Assembly (NCBI GenBank): GCA_016703005.1
Contig: JADJCX010000035.1
Location: forward strand, 1 to 64,000
Length of the DNA stretch: 64,000 bases
Reading direction: 5' to 3'
DNA from: Flavobacteriales bacterium
GTDB taxonomy: Bacteria > Bacteroidota > Bacteroidia > Flavobacteriales_F > PHOS-HE28
Within the stretch, counting starts at the first letter, position 1, and the number at the start of each line of letters is the position of its first letter. The translations under genes were made by a program, and so were the position numbers. Shown here in pieces: positions 43,569 to 52,434 of this stretch. The notes under the pieces are model-generated. The model was given only the letters and a program-made list of their open reading frames with translations, was not told where the DNA came from and did not search any database.

Positions 43569-46281
43569 ATGAGCGAGACGACGGATAAGGCAATACGCCT
43601 GAGCAAGGTGGCGCGGGAGTTCAATCAGGGCCTCCACACGGTAGTGGAATTCCTGGCCGCGAAAGGGTTCAGCGTGGAGCAGAACCCCAACGCCAAGATC
43701 GGCGCTGCGGAGTACGACCTGCTCATTGCGGAGTTCGGCACCAGCAAGGCCGAGAAAGAAGCGAGCAAGCAAACCGTACAGGCACGCGCCGAGCGTGAAA
43801 GCGTAACGCTCCACGCCAGCGGCGCACGCGAGGTTACCCGCCCCGCAGCACCAAAAGAGGTGAAGCCGCCTGCGGCGGAAGTCCCGGCACCGGCGCCGGT
43901 TGTCACTCCGAGCGCGGTCGAGAAGCCCGCACCCGTAGCACCCCCAGCACCCGCCGAGCCGGAGACCATCCGCGCCAAGATCGACAAGGCCGTTGGGCCG
44001 AAGACCTTGGGCAAGATCGACCTCTCTCCCAAGCCCGCCCCCGAAGCACCGGCGAAGAAGGCCGCGAAAGGAAAGGCTGAGCCACCGGCTCCGCCAGCCC
44101 CCGCTCCTCCGCCGCCAACACCTCCGCCCGCTCCTGAACCAGCTCCCGAACCGGAGTTGATCCGAGCCAAGTACGAGAAGCTATCCGGCGTGAAGAGCCT
44201 CGGCAAGATCGAACTGCCGGTTGAGAAGAAGCCCGAGCCACGTGGCGAAAGCGAAGAGGCAAAGCGTCGTCGCAAACGCATTGTGAAGCCGGGTCCGGTG
44301 AACGTGGACCGTGCCGTGCAGCAAGAATCTCGTACAGCCGCACCGCGTGGACCACTGCGTCCGGGTGAGTTGGACGAGAACGCGGTGAAGAAGAAGGTAA
44401 GCGAAACGCTTGCCCGCTTGACCGGTGGCGGCGGCAAAGGCCGTGGTGCCAAGATGCGCCGTGAAAAGCGCGATCAACGCGGTCGTCGCTACGAAGAGGA
44501 ACAAGCAGCCACGCGAGTTGGCGGGCATGACCCTCAAGGTCACCGAATTCGTGACCGCCAGCGAATTGGCTTCCATGATGAGTGTGCCGGTCACGGACAT
44601 CATCAAGGCCTGCTTCGCGCTGGGTATGATGGTGAGCATCAACCAACGCCTCGATGCGGAAACGCTGGCCGTGATCGCCGAGGAATACGGATTCAAAGTG
44701 GAGTTCGTGGGCGCCGACGTGCAGGAGGACATGACCTCCGAAGCCGACGACGAAGCGCGTATCACCGCCCGTCCACCGATCGTGACCGTTATGGGCCACG
44801 TGGACCACGGTAAGACATCGCTGCTCGACTACATCCGCAAAGCGAACGTGATCGCCGGTGAGGCCGGCGGTATCACTCAGCACATCGGCGCATACAGCGT
44901 GGAACTGGAAAGTGGCAAGCGCATCACCTTCCTCGATACGCCGGGTCACGAGGCCTTCACCGCCATGCGTGCACGGGGTGCGCAGGTCACTGACCTTGCC
45001 ATCATCGTGGTGGCCGCTGACGACAGCGTGATGCCGCAGACCCGCGAAGCGATCAACCACGCGCAGGCCGCTGGCGTGCCCATGGTGTTCGCCTTCAATA
45101 AGATCGACAAGCCCGACGCCAACGCGGAAAAGATCCGCGAACAGCTCAGCCAGATGAACATACTGGTGGAAGAGTGGGGTGGCAAATTCCAGACGCAGGA
45201 GATCAGCGCCAAGAAGGGACAGGGCATTGAGCAACTGCTGGAGAAGGTGCTGCTGGAAGCCGAACTGCTCGATCTGAAAGCCGATCCCGGCAAACGCGCC
45301 CATGGTGTTGTGATCGAAAGCACGCTTGAGCAAGGCCGCGGATATGTCACCACGCTCTTGGTCGACTCCGGCACCTTGCGCAAAGGCGACATCATCCTCG
45401 CCGGCCAGTTCAGCGGCCGCGTCCGGAACATGTTCAACGAACGTGGACAAGCCGTGCTGGAAGCGGGTCCATCAACGCCCGTGAGCATCCTCGGTCTCGA
45501 TGGTGCGCCGAATGCAGGTGACACGTTCCAGATCTTCGAGGACGACCGCGACGCACGCACCATCGCCACTCGCCGCCAACAACTGCAGCGCGAACAAGGC
45601 ATCCGTACGCACAAGCACATCACCCTCGACGAGATCGGCCGCCGCCTTGCGATCGGCGATTTCAAAGAACTGAACGTGATCGTGAAGGGCGACGTGGACG
45701 GCTCGGTGGAAGCACTCACCGATTCGTTGCTGAAGCTCAGCACCGAGAGCATCAAGGTGACCGTGATCCACAAAGCGGTGGGTCCGATCGCCGAGAGCGA
45801 CGTACTGCTCGCCAGCGCATCCAACGCCATCATCGTCGGCTTCCAAGTGCGCCCCACACCGGGTGCGCGCAAACTGGCCGAGACCGAGGAGATCGACATC
45901 CGCCTCTACTCCATCATCTACGACGCCATCAACGAGATCAAGGCTGCCATGGAAGGCATGCTGGCGCCCAAGGAAGTGGAGAAGGTCACCGGCACTGCGG
46001 AAGTCCGCGATGTGTTCAAGATCAGCAAGGTGGGCACGGTCGCGGGCTGTTACGTGCTCGATGGCAAGATCACCCGCAACAACAGGGTGCGTCTCATCCG
46101 CGATGGTATCGTGATCTACACCGGCGAACTGGCCGATCTGAAACGCTTCAAGGACGATGTAAAGGAAGTAACGCACGGATACGAGTGCGGCCTCAGCATC
46201 AAGAACTTCAACGACATCAAGGTCGGCGACAACGTCGAGGCCTTCGTGATGGAAGAAGTGAAGCGAACGTTGGAAGGGTAG
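43569..46281 (+). CDS. infB: Translation initiation factor IF-2, one frameshift
   Basis: About 903 residues when joined. N-terminal domain (KAIRLSKVAREFNQGLHTVV), long proline/alanine/lysine linker of low complexity (residues about 95-240), then the domain that begins LKVTEFVTASELASMMSVPV. The G domain shows VTVMGHVDHGKTSLLDYIRK, FLDTPGHEAFTAMRARG and FNKIDKPDAN; domains II-IV follow, with the C-terminal fMet-tRNA binding part GYECGLSIKNFNDIKVGDNV. The reading frames of the two parts differ; the change is near 44511, where one extra A after GCAGCC breaks AAR-ELAGM. IF-2 is essential, so the break is almost surely an error in the sequence. Confidence 0.95.
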
Positions 46282-46432
46282 AGCCGCACAGGTGGGTCGC
46301 CTGCGCTGCGAGCCATGACCGGCTTTGCGTTGCATGCACTACGGTTGCAGGAGCCGTGTGAGGGTCTATTCTCCTATGGGAGTCTTCGAGCGAAGGAACT
46401 CTCTTCTCTTCAACGCGCAGTGAGAACCCTCT

Positions 46433-46900
46433 TCAATGACGATCGCGCAGATGTTTGAAGGGGTCACGAGGACCCTTCACGATGCGCTTGAAGTGGTCGA
46501 TATGGTAGAAGTAAGGGATCAGCCACGCGACCCCGATCAACAATGGGATCGTTAGCAGCATAGTGCTGTCCGGACTGCTGAACAGGATGACCAAAGACGA
46601 AACAATGACCGCAGCAAACTCCCGAAGGTGCCGTACGTCGTAAGTGAAGCGTATTGTATTGTTGCGGACGAACTCGGCACGGAGTGAGATCGTGTTCAAC
46701 CCTGGAAGAAGATTGTTCAGCAGTCGACTGATCATGTCTGGAGAGTCGAGCTCGCGCGCACCCCCCGATGAGCTGCGCGGAATAAACCCTCGCTCCTGCA
46801 GTACCTCAGAGCTCTTGTCCAAATATCCCTCAACGGACTCCGCGGCAAGCGGGACTTCTGCCGTGATGCGCGTTCCGAGCAGATAGGGTAGCCAGGGCAT
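46433..46900 (-). CDS. Membrane protein of unknown function
   Basis: 155 residues from ATG 46900 (MPWLPYLLGTRITAEVPLAA); the frame opens upstream to 47092 but overlaps the cytochrome gene there. The C-terminal third holds two adjacent membrane segments (FAAVIVSSLVILFSS and MLLTIPLLIGVAWLIPYFYH), ending with a basic, His/Asp-rich tail (PRDPFKHLRDRH). The N-terminal half is polar and mixed. No family recognised. The region 46282-46980 looks less GC-rich than its surroundings, so horizontal origin or weak selection is possible. Confidence 0.55.
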   Translation of the reverse strand: MPWLPYLLGTRITAEVPLAAESVEGYLDKSSEVLQERGFIPRSSSGGARELDSPDMISRLLNNLLPGLNTISLRAEFVRNNTIRFTYDVRHLREFAAVIVSSLVILFSSPDSTMLLTIPLLIGVAWLIPYFYHIDHFKRIVKGPRDPFKHLRDRH

Positions 46901-46990
46901 AGGACACGTCGTGGTTTCGGATCTTGGGCGCAGATCACCAAAGATGCCATCTGTTCCGATTCGCACCTTCCTACCTTTCCGCTCGTGAAC

Positions 46991-48925
46991 ATGCGTGTGC
47001 CGAGACGGGTGAAGTTGTTGGCCGGGGTACTGGGAACCGTTGGGCTTTTCGCTGCTTGGACCAGCGCCACGCTGCCGCGTGTGGGGCCGCATAGCGCACT
47101 GGATCTATGGATGTACAAGAGCGCCGGCGACTCACTGGCCGTACAGTACAGCACCTACTTCGCAACCGCTGGCCGGTGCGCCGGTTGCCACGGCCGCGAC
47201 CCACAGGGCATTGCGAGCATCGACGACGATAGCGTGGATGTGAACCTCGTGGACGATTGGCGCAGCACCATGATGGCCAACAGTGTGCGCGATCCGTTCT
47301 TCCGGGCGAAGCTGGAGCACGAGGTATTGGTGAACCCCGGGCACCAAGGCGAGATCGAGGGCAAGTGCCTGAGCTGTCACGCACCGCTGGCCAAGCACGA
47401 GGAAGACCTGCTCGGTCATGCACCGTTCACCGCGGCCATGCTCGATACCAGCATCATGGGACAGGACGGCGTGAGCTGCATGGCCTGCCACGGCCAGAAC
47501 CCCGACAGTGCGGGAACGCTCTTCAGTGGCGAGCTGCGCTTCGACAGCTTGCAGGTGTACGGACCCTACCCCGATGACGAGATCAACGCGGCGATAATGG
47601 AATTCTTCGTGGGCTTCAGACCGCAACAAGGACAGCACATTCAGGACGGTCGTGTTTGTGCTGGTTGCCATACGTTGATCACGGAAACGCGCGACCTCAA
47701 TGGAAATGCCACCGGTGATGAATTCGTGGAGCAGGCCACATGGCACGAGTGGAAGAACAGCATCTACAACGGCACGCAGAACTGTCGCGGGTGCCACATG
47801 CCGCGCATCCAGGACAGCATCATCCTGGCCAGTGATTACCCCTTCCTGCCCCCGCACTCTCCGTTCGGTTTGCACCATCTGGCGGGCGGCAACGTGTACA
47901 TGCTGCAACTGATGAAGCAGTATCGCGCAGCGCTCGGGATCCCCGCCACGGAGACCCAGTTCGACAGCACGATATCACGGACCCTGAACAACCTGCAACA
48001 TCAGAGCGTCGAGTTGGATGTTTCGATCATCGGCCGCGATGCCGACACAGCGTTCATCGATGTGCGCCTTCTGAACCTCACCGGGCATAAGTTCCCAAGT
48101 GGCTACCCGAGCCGCCGCGCTTTCGTTGAGTTGAACGTGCTGGATGCGAACGGCGACACGCTCTTCAGCAGCGGGGGCTTTGATAGTGCGTACGAAGTGA
48201 ACGGTCACGATACGGACTACGAACCACACCAGGACGTGATCAGCGCCGAAGGCCAAGCGCAGATCTACGAGATGGTGATGGGCGATGTGAACGATGATGT
48301 GACCACGGTGCTCGAGCGCGCGAAGAGTTCGCTGAAGGACAACCGCCTTACACCACAAGGCTTCAGCACTTCGCACTACACCTATGACACGTGCTTGATC
48401 GCCGGAGTACCTGCCAGCGATAATGACTTCAACTTGGATGCACTCGGTATTGAAGGCACCGGTGCCGACATCGTTCACTACCACGCACCAATGGGCGGCT
48501 ATGGCGGTGCGATCTCCGTGCATGCCCGGGTGTGGTATCAGCCCGTGCCTCCGCGCTGGAACGCCGAGATGTTCAGCAACACCGGTGCGCGCATCGACAG
48601 CTTCCGCACCATGGTGGATGCTATGGACGGTACGCCAACTTTGGTCGATCACGACAGCACGGGAATGGGCCCGCTCAGCATTGACGAACTGCCGGGCGAC
48701 GCAGTGCGCGTCAGCCCGAACCCCACGAGCGATGGTGTGATCATGTTGACGGGTCGCGGCATTACGGGTGTGCAGGTATACACCAGTGCAGGACAAGTCG
48801 CACCTGCGGTCATCAAGAGACAACACAATGCTTGGCGTATCGAACTGCCTGTAGCGCGCGGCACCTACCTGCTTATCGTGGGGCACAACGGCCATGATGA
48901 ACTGCACCGCGTGGTGCGGCAATAG
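46991..48925 (+). CDS. Secreted pentaheme c-type cytochrome with T9SS sorting domain
   Basis: 644 residues from ATG 46991. The basic start and hydrophobic run (LLAGVLGTVGLFAAWTSATL) form a signal peptide or anchor. Five CxxCH heme sites follow: RCAGCHG (63-67), KCLSCHA, SCMACHG, VCAGCHT and NCRGCHM, within the first about 280 residues. A beta-rich middle part (LLNLTGHKFPSGYPSRRAFV) is similar to multiheme cytochromes of the c552/c554 group. The C terminus is a T9SS domain (VRVSPNPTSDGVIMLTG to RGTYLLIVGH). This suggests an outer-surface electron carrier. It is followed closely by the MOSC gene (9 bases). Confidence 0.9.
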   Translation: MRVPRRVKLLAGVLGTVGLFAAWTSATLPRVGPHSALDLWMYKSAGDSLAVQYSTYFATAGRCAGCHGRDPQGIASIDDDSVDVNLVDDWRSTMMANSVRDPFFRAKLEHEVLVNPGHQGEIEGKCLSCHAPLAKHEEDLLGHAPFTAAMLDTSIMGQDGVSCMACHGQNPDSAGTLFSGELRFDSLQVYGPYPDDEINAAIMEFFVGFRPQQGQHIQDGRVCAGCHTLITETRDLNGNATGDEFVEQATWHEWKNSIYNGTQNCRGCHMPRIQDSIILASDYPFLPPHSPFGLHHLAGGNVYMLQLMKQYRAALGIPATETQFDSTISRTLNNLQHQSVELDVSIIGRDADTAFIDVRLLNLTGHKFPSGYPSRRAFVELNVLDANGDTLFSSGGFDSAYEVNGHDTDYEPHQDVISAEGQAQIYEMVMGDVNDDVTTVLERAKSSLKDNRLTPQGFSTSHYTYDTCLIAGVPASDNDFNLDALGIEGTGADIVHYHAPMGGYGGAISVHARVWYQPVPPRWNAEMFSNTGARIDSFRTMVDAMDGTPTLVDHDSTGMGPLSIDELPGDAVRVSPNPTSDGVIMLTGRGITGVQVYTSAGQVAPAVIKRQHNAWRIELPVARGTYLLIVGHNGHDELHRVVRQ

Positions 48926-48934
48926 CGCTGGCTC

Positions 48935-49747
48935 ATGGCACTCACTGTTGCATCGCTGCACATCTACCCGATCAAATCGCTCGGCGGCTTCGCCGTGGAG
49001 GAAGCGCACATCACCGATCGCGGCTTTGCGCATGACCGACGCTGGATGTTGGTGACGGGCGACAACGTCTTCATCACCCAGCGTGAGGTGCCTGTGATGG
49101 CCTGCTTGCACTGCTCACCGAACAAGGATGGCTTCCTCATCACGGATATCCGTGACGGCGGCTCGATCGACCTGCCGTGGGCGATCACCGAGGGGGAAGA
49201 ACACAGGGCAAGCGTATGGAGCGACACGGTACACGTGTTGCCCGCACCGGCCAAAGTGAACGCATGGTTCGCGCAACGCCTCGGTGTGCCCTGCCGCTTG
49301 GTGTTCATGCCGGACAGCGCGCAACGTGCGGTGGACAGCACGTACGCCTCAGGCATCACTTCCCTCAGCGATGGATTCCCGTACCTCATCCTTTCACGAG
49401 CATCTCTCCAGGACCTCGACCAACGCATCAGTGCCAACGACGTCATGGGTACATGGGTGCATGGGCACATGGAGCGGTTCCGCCCCAACATCGTGATCGC
49501 CGGTGGCGAAGCGTATCAGGAGGATGCTTGGAAAGGGATCACCATCGGCATTGCGAGGTTCTCGTTGGTGAAGCCTTGCCTGCGGTGCACGATCACTACG
49601 ACCGACCAGCGCACCGGCGAACGCGGCAAGGAACCGCTGCGCACACTGGCCACCTATCGAACGCACAACAATGGTGTGCGGTTCGGCATGAACGCCATGG
49701 CGGTCAGCGGAGATGTTGTGCGCGTTGGTGATCTTGTCAGCCGATGA
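48935..49747 (+). CDS. MOSC domain protein (YcbX/mARC-like)
   Basis: 270 residues. The N-terminal beta-barrel (VASLHIYPIKSLGGFAVEEA, FAHDRRWMLV) is joined to a MOSC domain with the characteristic HMERFRPNIVIAGGEAYQED and the cofactor-ligand region VKPCLRCTITTTD, where the cysteine that coordinates molybdenum would be C-L-R-C. This family reduces N-hydroxylated bases using molybdenum cofactor, with a ferredoxin or cytochrome partner. The molybdenum cofactor genes earlier in the window would supply it. It overlaps the next gene by 4 bases. Confidence 0.9.
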   Translation: MALTVASLHIYPIKSLGGFAVEEAHITDRGFAHDRRWMLVTGDNVFITQREVPVMACLHCSPNKDGFLITDIRDGGSIDLPWAITEGEEHRASVWSDTVHVLPAPAKVNAWFAQRLGVPCRLVFMPDSAQRAVDSTYASGITSLSDGFPYLILSRASLQDLDQRISANDVMGTWVHGHMERFRPNIVIAGGEAYQEDAWKGITIGIARFSLVKPCLRCTITTTDQRTGERGKEPLRTLATYRTHNNGVRFGMNAMAVSGDVVRVGDLVSR

Positions 49748-50565
49748 TCCACTCCATCCTTCGCGACAAAGCCACACGGCTTTACCTCATCCTCGGTGGC
49801 TTCTTCGTGGCCAACGCGTTGATCGCGGAAATGATCGGCGTGAAGTTGTTCCAGTTGGAAACGGCGCTCGGCCTTTCGATCGCTGATTTCACTTTGCTCG
49901 GGCAGGAACACTTGTCGTTCGTGTTGAGCGTGGGTGTGCTGCCGTGGCCCGTCGTCTTCATCATGACCGATGTGGTCAACGATTACTACGGAGTGCGCGG
50001 TGTGCGTTTTCTCACAGTGCTCACCGCCGTGCTGATCGCATTCGCGTTCATTGTCATGTACTTCGCCATCGGCATGCCGCCAGCCGGTTTCTGGATCGGC
50101 ATGAACTGTACCCACGGTGTGCCCGATATGCAAGCCGCATTCTCAGGGATCTTCGGGCAGGGCATGAACATCATTGTGGGGTCGCTCACGGCCTTCGTGA
50201 TCGGCCAGCTTGTGGATGCGTTCATCTTCCGCCGCATAAAGCGCATTACCGGCGACAAGCGGATCTGGTTGCGCGCCACCGGCAGTACCATCATCAGCCA
50301 GCTCATGGACAGTGTGGTGGTGACCTACGTGGCATTCTACTTCTTGCGGAACGACTTCTCCTTCGCCCAATGCACGGCCATGGTACTGGTGGCCTACACG
50401 TACAAATTGACCGTGGCCTTGTTGGCAACGCCGCTCGTGTACGCCGCTCACGCCCTTGTTGAACAATACCTTGGTCCGCAGAAAGCAGCCGAGATGCGTG
50501 CCGCTGCACTGGCTTCCGAGAACCCGACCGTGCATTCAGCAACCCCGCAAGCCGTGATCCGTTGA
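49744..50565 (+). CDS. Queuosine precursor transporter (YhhQ/VUT family)
   Basis: 273 residues, six to seven membrane segments. Family marks seen: FVANALIAEMIGVKLFQLET, PWPVVFIMTDVVNDYYGVRG, RVTGDKRIWLRATGSTIISQ-like GDKRIWLRATGSTIISQLMD and YTYKLTVALLATPLVYAAH. It takes up preQ0 or preQ1 for queuosine in tRNA. It overlaps the MOSC gene by 4 bases, so it is in the same transcript, which is likely an accident of operon layout and not a functional link. Confidence 0.92.
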   Translation: MIHSILRDKATRLYLILGGFFVANALIAEMIGVKLFQLETALGLSIADFTLLGQEHLSFVLSVGVLPWPVVFIMTDVVNDYYGVRGVRFLTVLTAVLIAFAFIVMYFAIGMPPAGFWIGMNCTHGVPDMQAAFSGIFGQGMNIIVGSLTAFVIGQLVDAFIFRRIKRITGDKRIWLRATGSTIISQLMDSVVVTYVAFYFLRNDFSFAQCTAMVLVAYTYKLTVALLATPLVYAAHALVEQYLGPQKAAEMRAAALASENPTVHSATPQAVIR

Positions 50566-50568
50566 ACC

Positions 50569-51093
50569 ATGGTCGATTCCGTCATCATCGAGCCTGTCAC
50601 CAAGCACGACGACGAGGGCTTTCATCGGCTCGTTCAGACGGAACGCGCCAGACTGTCCGCATTCTTTCCGCTCACTACGGAACGATGCACCGATGTGCGC
50701 AGCACCCGGAAGTACCTGAAGGAGATCGTGGACCGCAGTAACAAGCGCGAGTTCTATTGCTTCGTGCTGCGCGAGTTCGAGGGCGGCGACCCCATCGGGG
50801 CCGTATTCCTGAAGCAGTTCGATTGGACCATACCGAAATGCGAGACGGCATACTTCGTTGCGGCCTCCTACGAGAAACATGGCTTGGGCAGCATGGGTGT
50901 GATCTGGGCCACCGATTTTGCGCTCAGCCAGCTGGGGGTCAACAAAGTGATCGCCCGTATCGCCCCCGACAACATCGCCAGTGTGCGCGTTGCGGAGAAG
51001 TGTGGTTTCCAATTGGAAGGACTTATCCGCCGCGACTTCCGTGCTGGCAACGGCGAGCTGATGGATGTGCTGCAGTACGGCCTTGTGCGTTGA
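50569..51093 (+). CDS. GNAT-family N-acetyltransferase (RimJ/RimL type)
   Basis: 174 residues. The coenzyme A binding part is visible as AYFVAASYEKHGLGSMGVIW, followed by VNKVIARIAPDNIASVRVAE and KCGFQLEGLIRRDFRAGNGE, the order found in RimJ/RimL-like acetyltransferases, which modify N termini of ribosomal proteins or small substrates. Full length for the family. It follows the transporter gene by 3 bases and ends exactly where the convergent cytochrome gene ends. Confidence 0.92.
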   Translation: MVDSVIIEPVTKHDDEGFHRLVQTERARLSAFFPLTTERCTDVRSTRKYLKEIVDRSNKREFYCFVLREFEGGDPIGAVFLKQFDWTIPKCETAYFVAASYEKHGLGSMGVIWATDFALSQLGVNKVIARIAPDNIASVRVAEKCGFQLEGLIRRDFRAGNGELMDVLQYGLVR

Positions 51094-52080
51094 TCACTTC
51101 GCCGACGGCGCGGTCCATTTCACCACTTTCCGATCAACCGCCGGAACGGTGCGCAGGTAATCATAGATCGCGCCTAGGTCCTGTTCGGTCATGGTGGCGT
51201 ACATGGTCCACGGCATCACGGTTTGGATATCGTTCTTGGCCCAATCGATCGCCGGTGGCGTATAGGAACTATCGGTGTACAACTTGAAGCGGTCGATGAA
51301 CTGCTTCCGCGTCCAATTTCCGATGCCGGTTTCATGCGGTGTGATGTTGGCTGAGCGCACTACAGAGCCCGTTGGCATCTGGAAAGCGAAACCACCGGCA
51401 AGTGCTGGCCCGATCTTCTTCCCTTGTTCCGTTTCGGTGTGGCATTCAATGCACGATGCAGCATTGGCCACGTACGCGCCGTAGGCAACGGGATCGCTGG
51501 GGTCGCTGCGATCCATGGGTGCGGCAGGTTCAGGAATGGTGTGCATGATCACACTCACCGGGAAGATCGGCTCGCTGGGTGGCGGGGTGCTTTCCTGTTC
51601 CGGCAGACTGCGCAGGTAGGCAATGATGCTGTGTACATCTTCCGTTGCCAGCTTCTTGTAGTTCGGGTAGGGCATCACCGGGAAGAACGGATGTCCATCC
51701 TTGCTAACACCACTGGTGATGGCGCGATAGATCTCGCCATCGGTCCAATCCTTCAGCCCGAAGGGCGTCACATTCCGGCTGTAAAAGGTGCCGGGGAAAT
51801 TCATCGTCTCGTCGAACTTCTCGCCGCCTTTGCCCAACGTGCCCGGAACAAGCGGTCCACTGAACGTGTTCCAGTCGCGCGTACTGTGGCAGTCCATGCA
51901 CACACAAACGCTGTTGGCCAAGTACTCGCCGCGAGCAACACGCTCTGGCGTCAATTCAACTTTCAGGTCGGCCGGCGCGTCCAAATCAGGCAAGGCCTGC
52001 GTTACGTAGGCGATGGCGCCGACAGCGAAGAGCACCACGACGAGCAACAAGATGCCGAGGACTTTCAGGATCCGTTTCAT
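51094..52080 (-). CDS. Membrane-anchored diheme cytochrome c
   Basis: 328 residues from ATG 52080; the longer frame to 52167 lacks coding character. An N-terminal anchor (LKVLGILLLVVVLFAVGAIA) is followed by two cytochrome c domains. Heme sites: VCMDCHST near residue 61 and SCIECHTE near residue 200, with likely Met ligands in MPYPNYKKLA and MPWTMYATM. Repeated YLRSLPE/YLRTVPA phrases mark equivalent parts of the two domains. This layout is that of cytochrome subunits of membrane dehydrogenases, acting in the periplasm. No dehydrogenase subunit is adjacent. Confidence 0.9.
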   Translation of the reverse strand: MKRILKVLGILLLVVVLFAVGAIAYVTQALPDLDAPADLKVELTPERVARGEYLANSVCVCMDCHSTRDWNTFSGPLVPGTLGKGGEKFDETMNFPGTFYSRNVTPFGLKDWTDGEIYRAITSGVSKDGHPFFPVMPYPNYKKLATEDVHSIIAYLRSLPEQESTPPPSEPIFPVSVIMHTIPEPAAPMDRSDPSDPVAYGAYVANAASCIECHTETEQGKKIGPALAGGFAFQMPTGSVVRSANITPHETGIGNWTRKQFIDRFKLYTDSSYTPPAIDWAKNDIQTVMPWTMYATMTEQDLGAIYDYLRTVPAVDRKVVKWTAPSAK

Positions 52081-52178
52081 TGGAGGGGGGGGGTTAGGGG
52101 ATCCGAAAAATGGAGAGACTTGTCGAGCCCCGCAACTATGCGTTCCATGGAGATCTTTGTGGCTCATGATCGTTGACC

Positions 52179-52397
52179 ATGGCCGCCTTGAAGAAGAACG
52201 GAAAGAAGCTGACAGCTATCGAGGCGAAAGCCAAGAAGGACCTGATTGCTATTGAGCGCGCGGCCAAACGTGCCGCTCAAAAAGAGCAGGGCGTTTTTGA
52301 TGGACGATTCCGCGTGAAGGTGGTGAAGGACAAGAAAAAGTATTCGCGGAAAATGAAACGCAAGAACGAAGACATCGATCCAACGGCAGCCAGTTGA
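52179..52397 (+). CDS. Small, lysine-rich protein of unknown function
   Basis: 72 residues from ATG 52179. About a third of the residues are basic (KKNGKKLTAIEAKAKKDLIA, VVKDKKKYSRKMKRKNEDID), and the first 40 residues look helical. A FDGRFRVKVVKDKKKYSRK segment is reminiscent of small conserved proteins of Bacteroidota, perhaps binding nucleic acid. No catalytic motif. It lies 37 bases before the formate dehydrogenase diaphorase gene, in the same direction, so it may be its leader gene. Confidence 0.65.
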   Translation: MAALKKNGKKLTAIEAKAKKDLIAIERAAKRAAQKEQGVFDGRFRVKVVKDKKKYSRKMKRKNEDIDPTAAS

Positions 52398-52434
52398 GTT
52401 ACGTCCCTTCCACCGATCGCTACATTGCTTCCGA

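Noticed and set aside
43903..44160. Possible repeat protein in the proline/alanine-rich stretch
   Set aside because: It is the normal low-complexity linker of IF-2.
43903..45450. Open frame of 515 codons opposite infB
   Set aside because: Antisense shadow of infB; composition is that of a reverse frame.
46282..46432. Possible small RNA between infB and the convergent membrane gene
   Set aside because: Only short, imperfect stems; no promoter box or terminator that would define an RNA.
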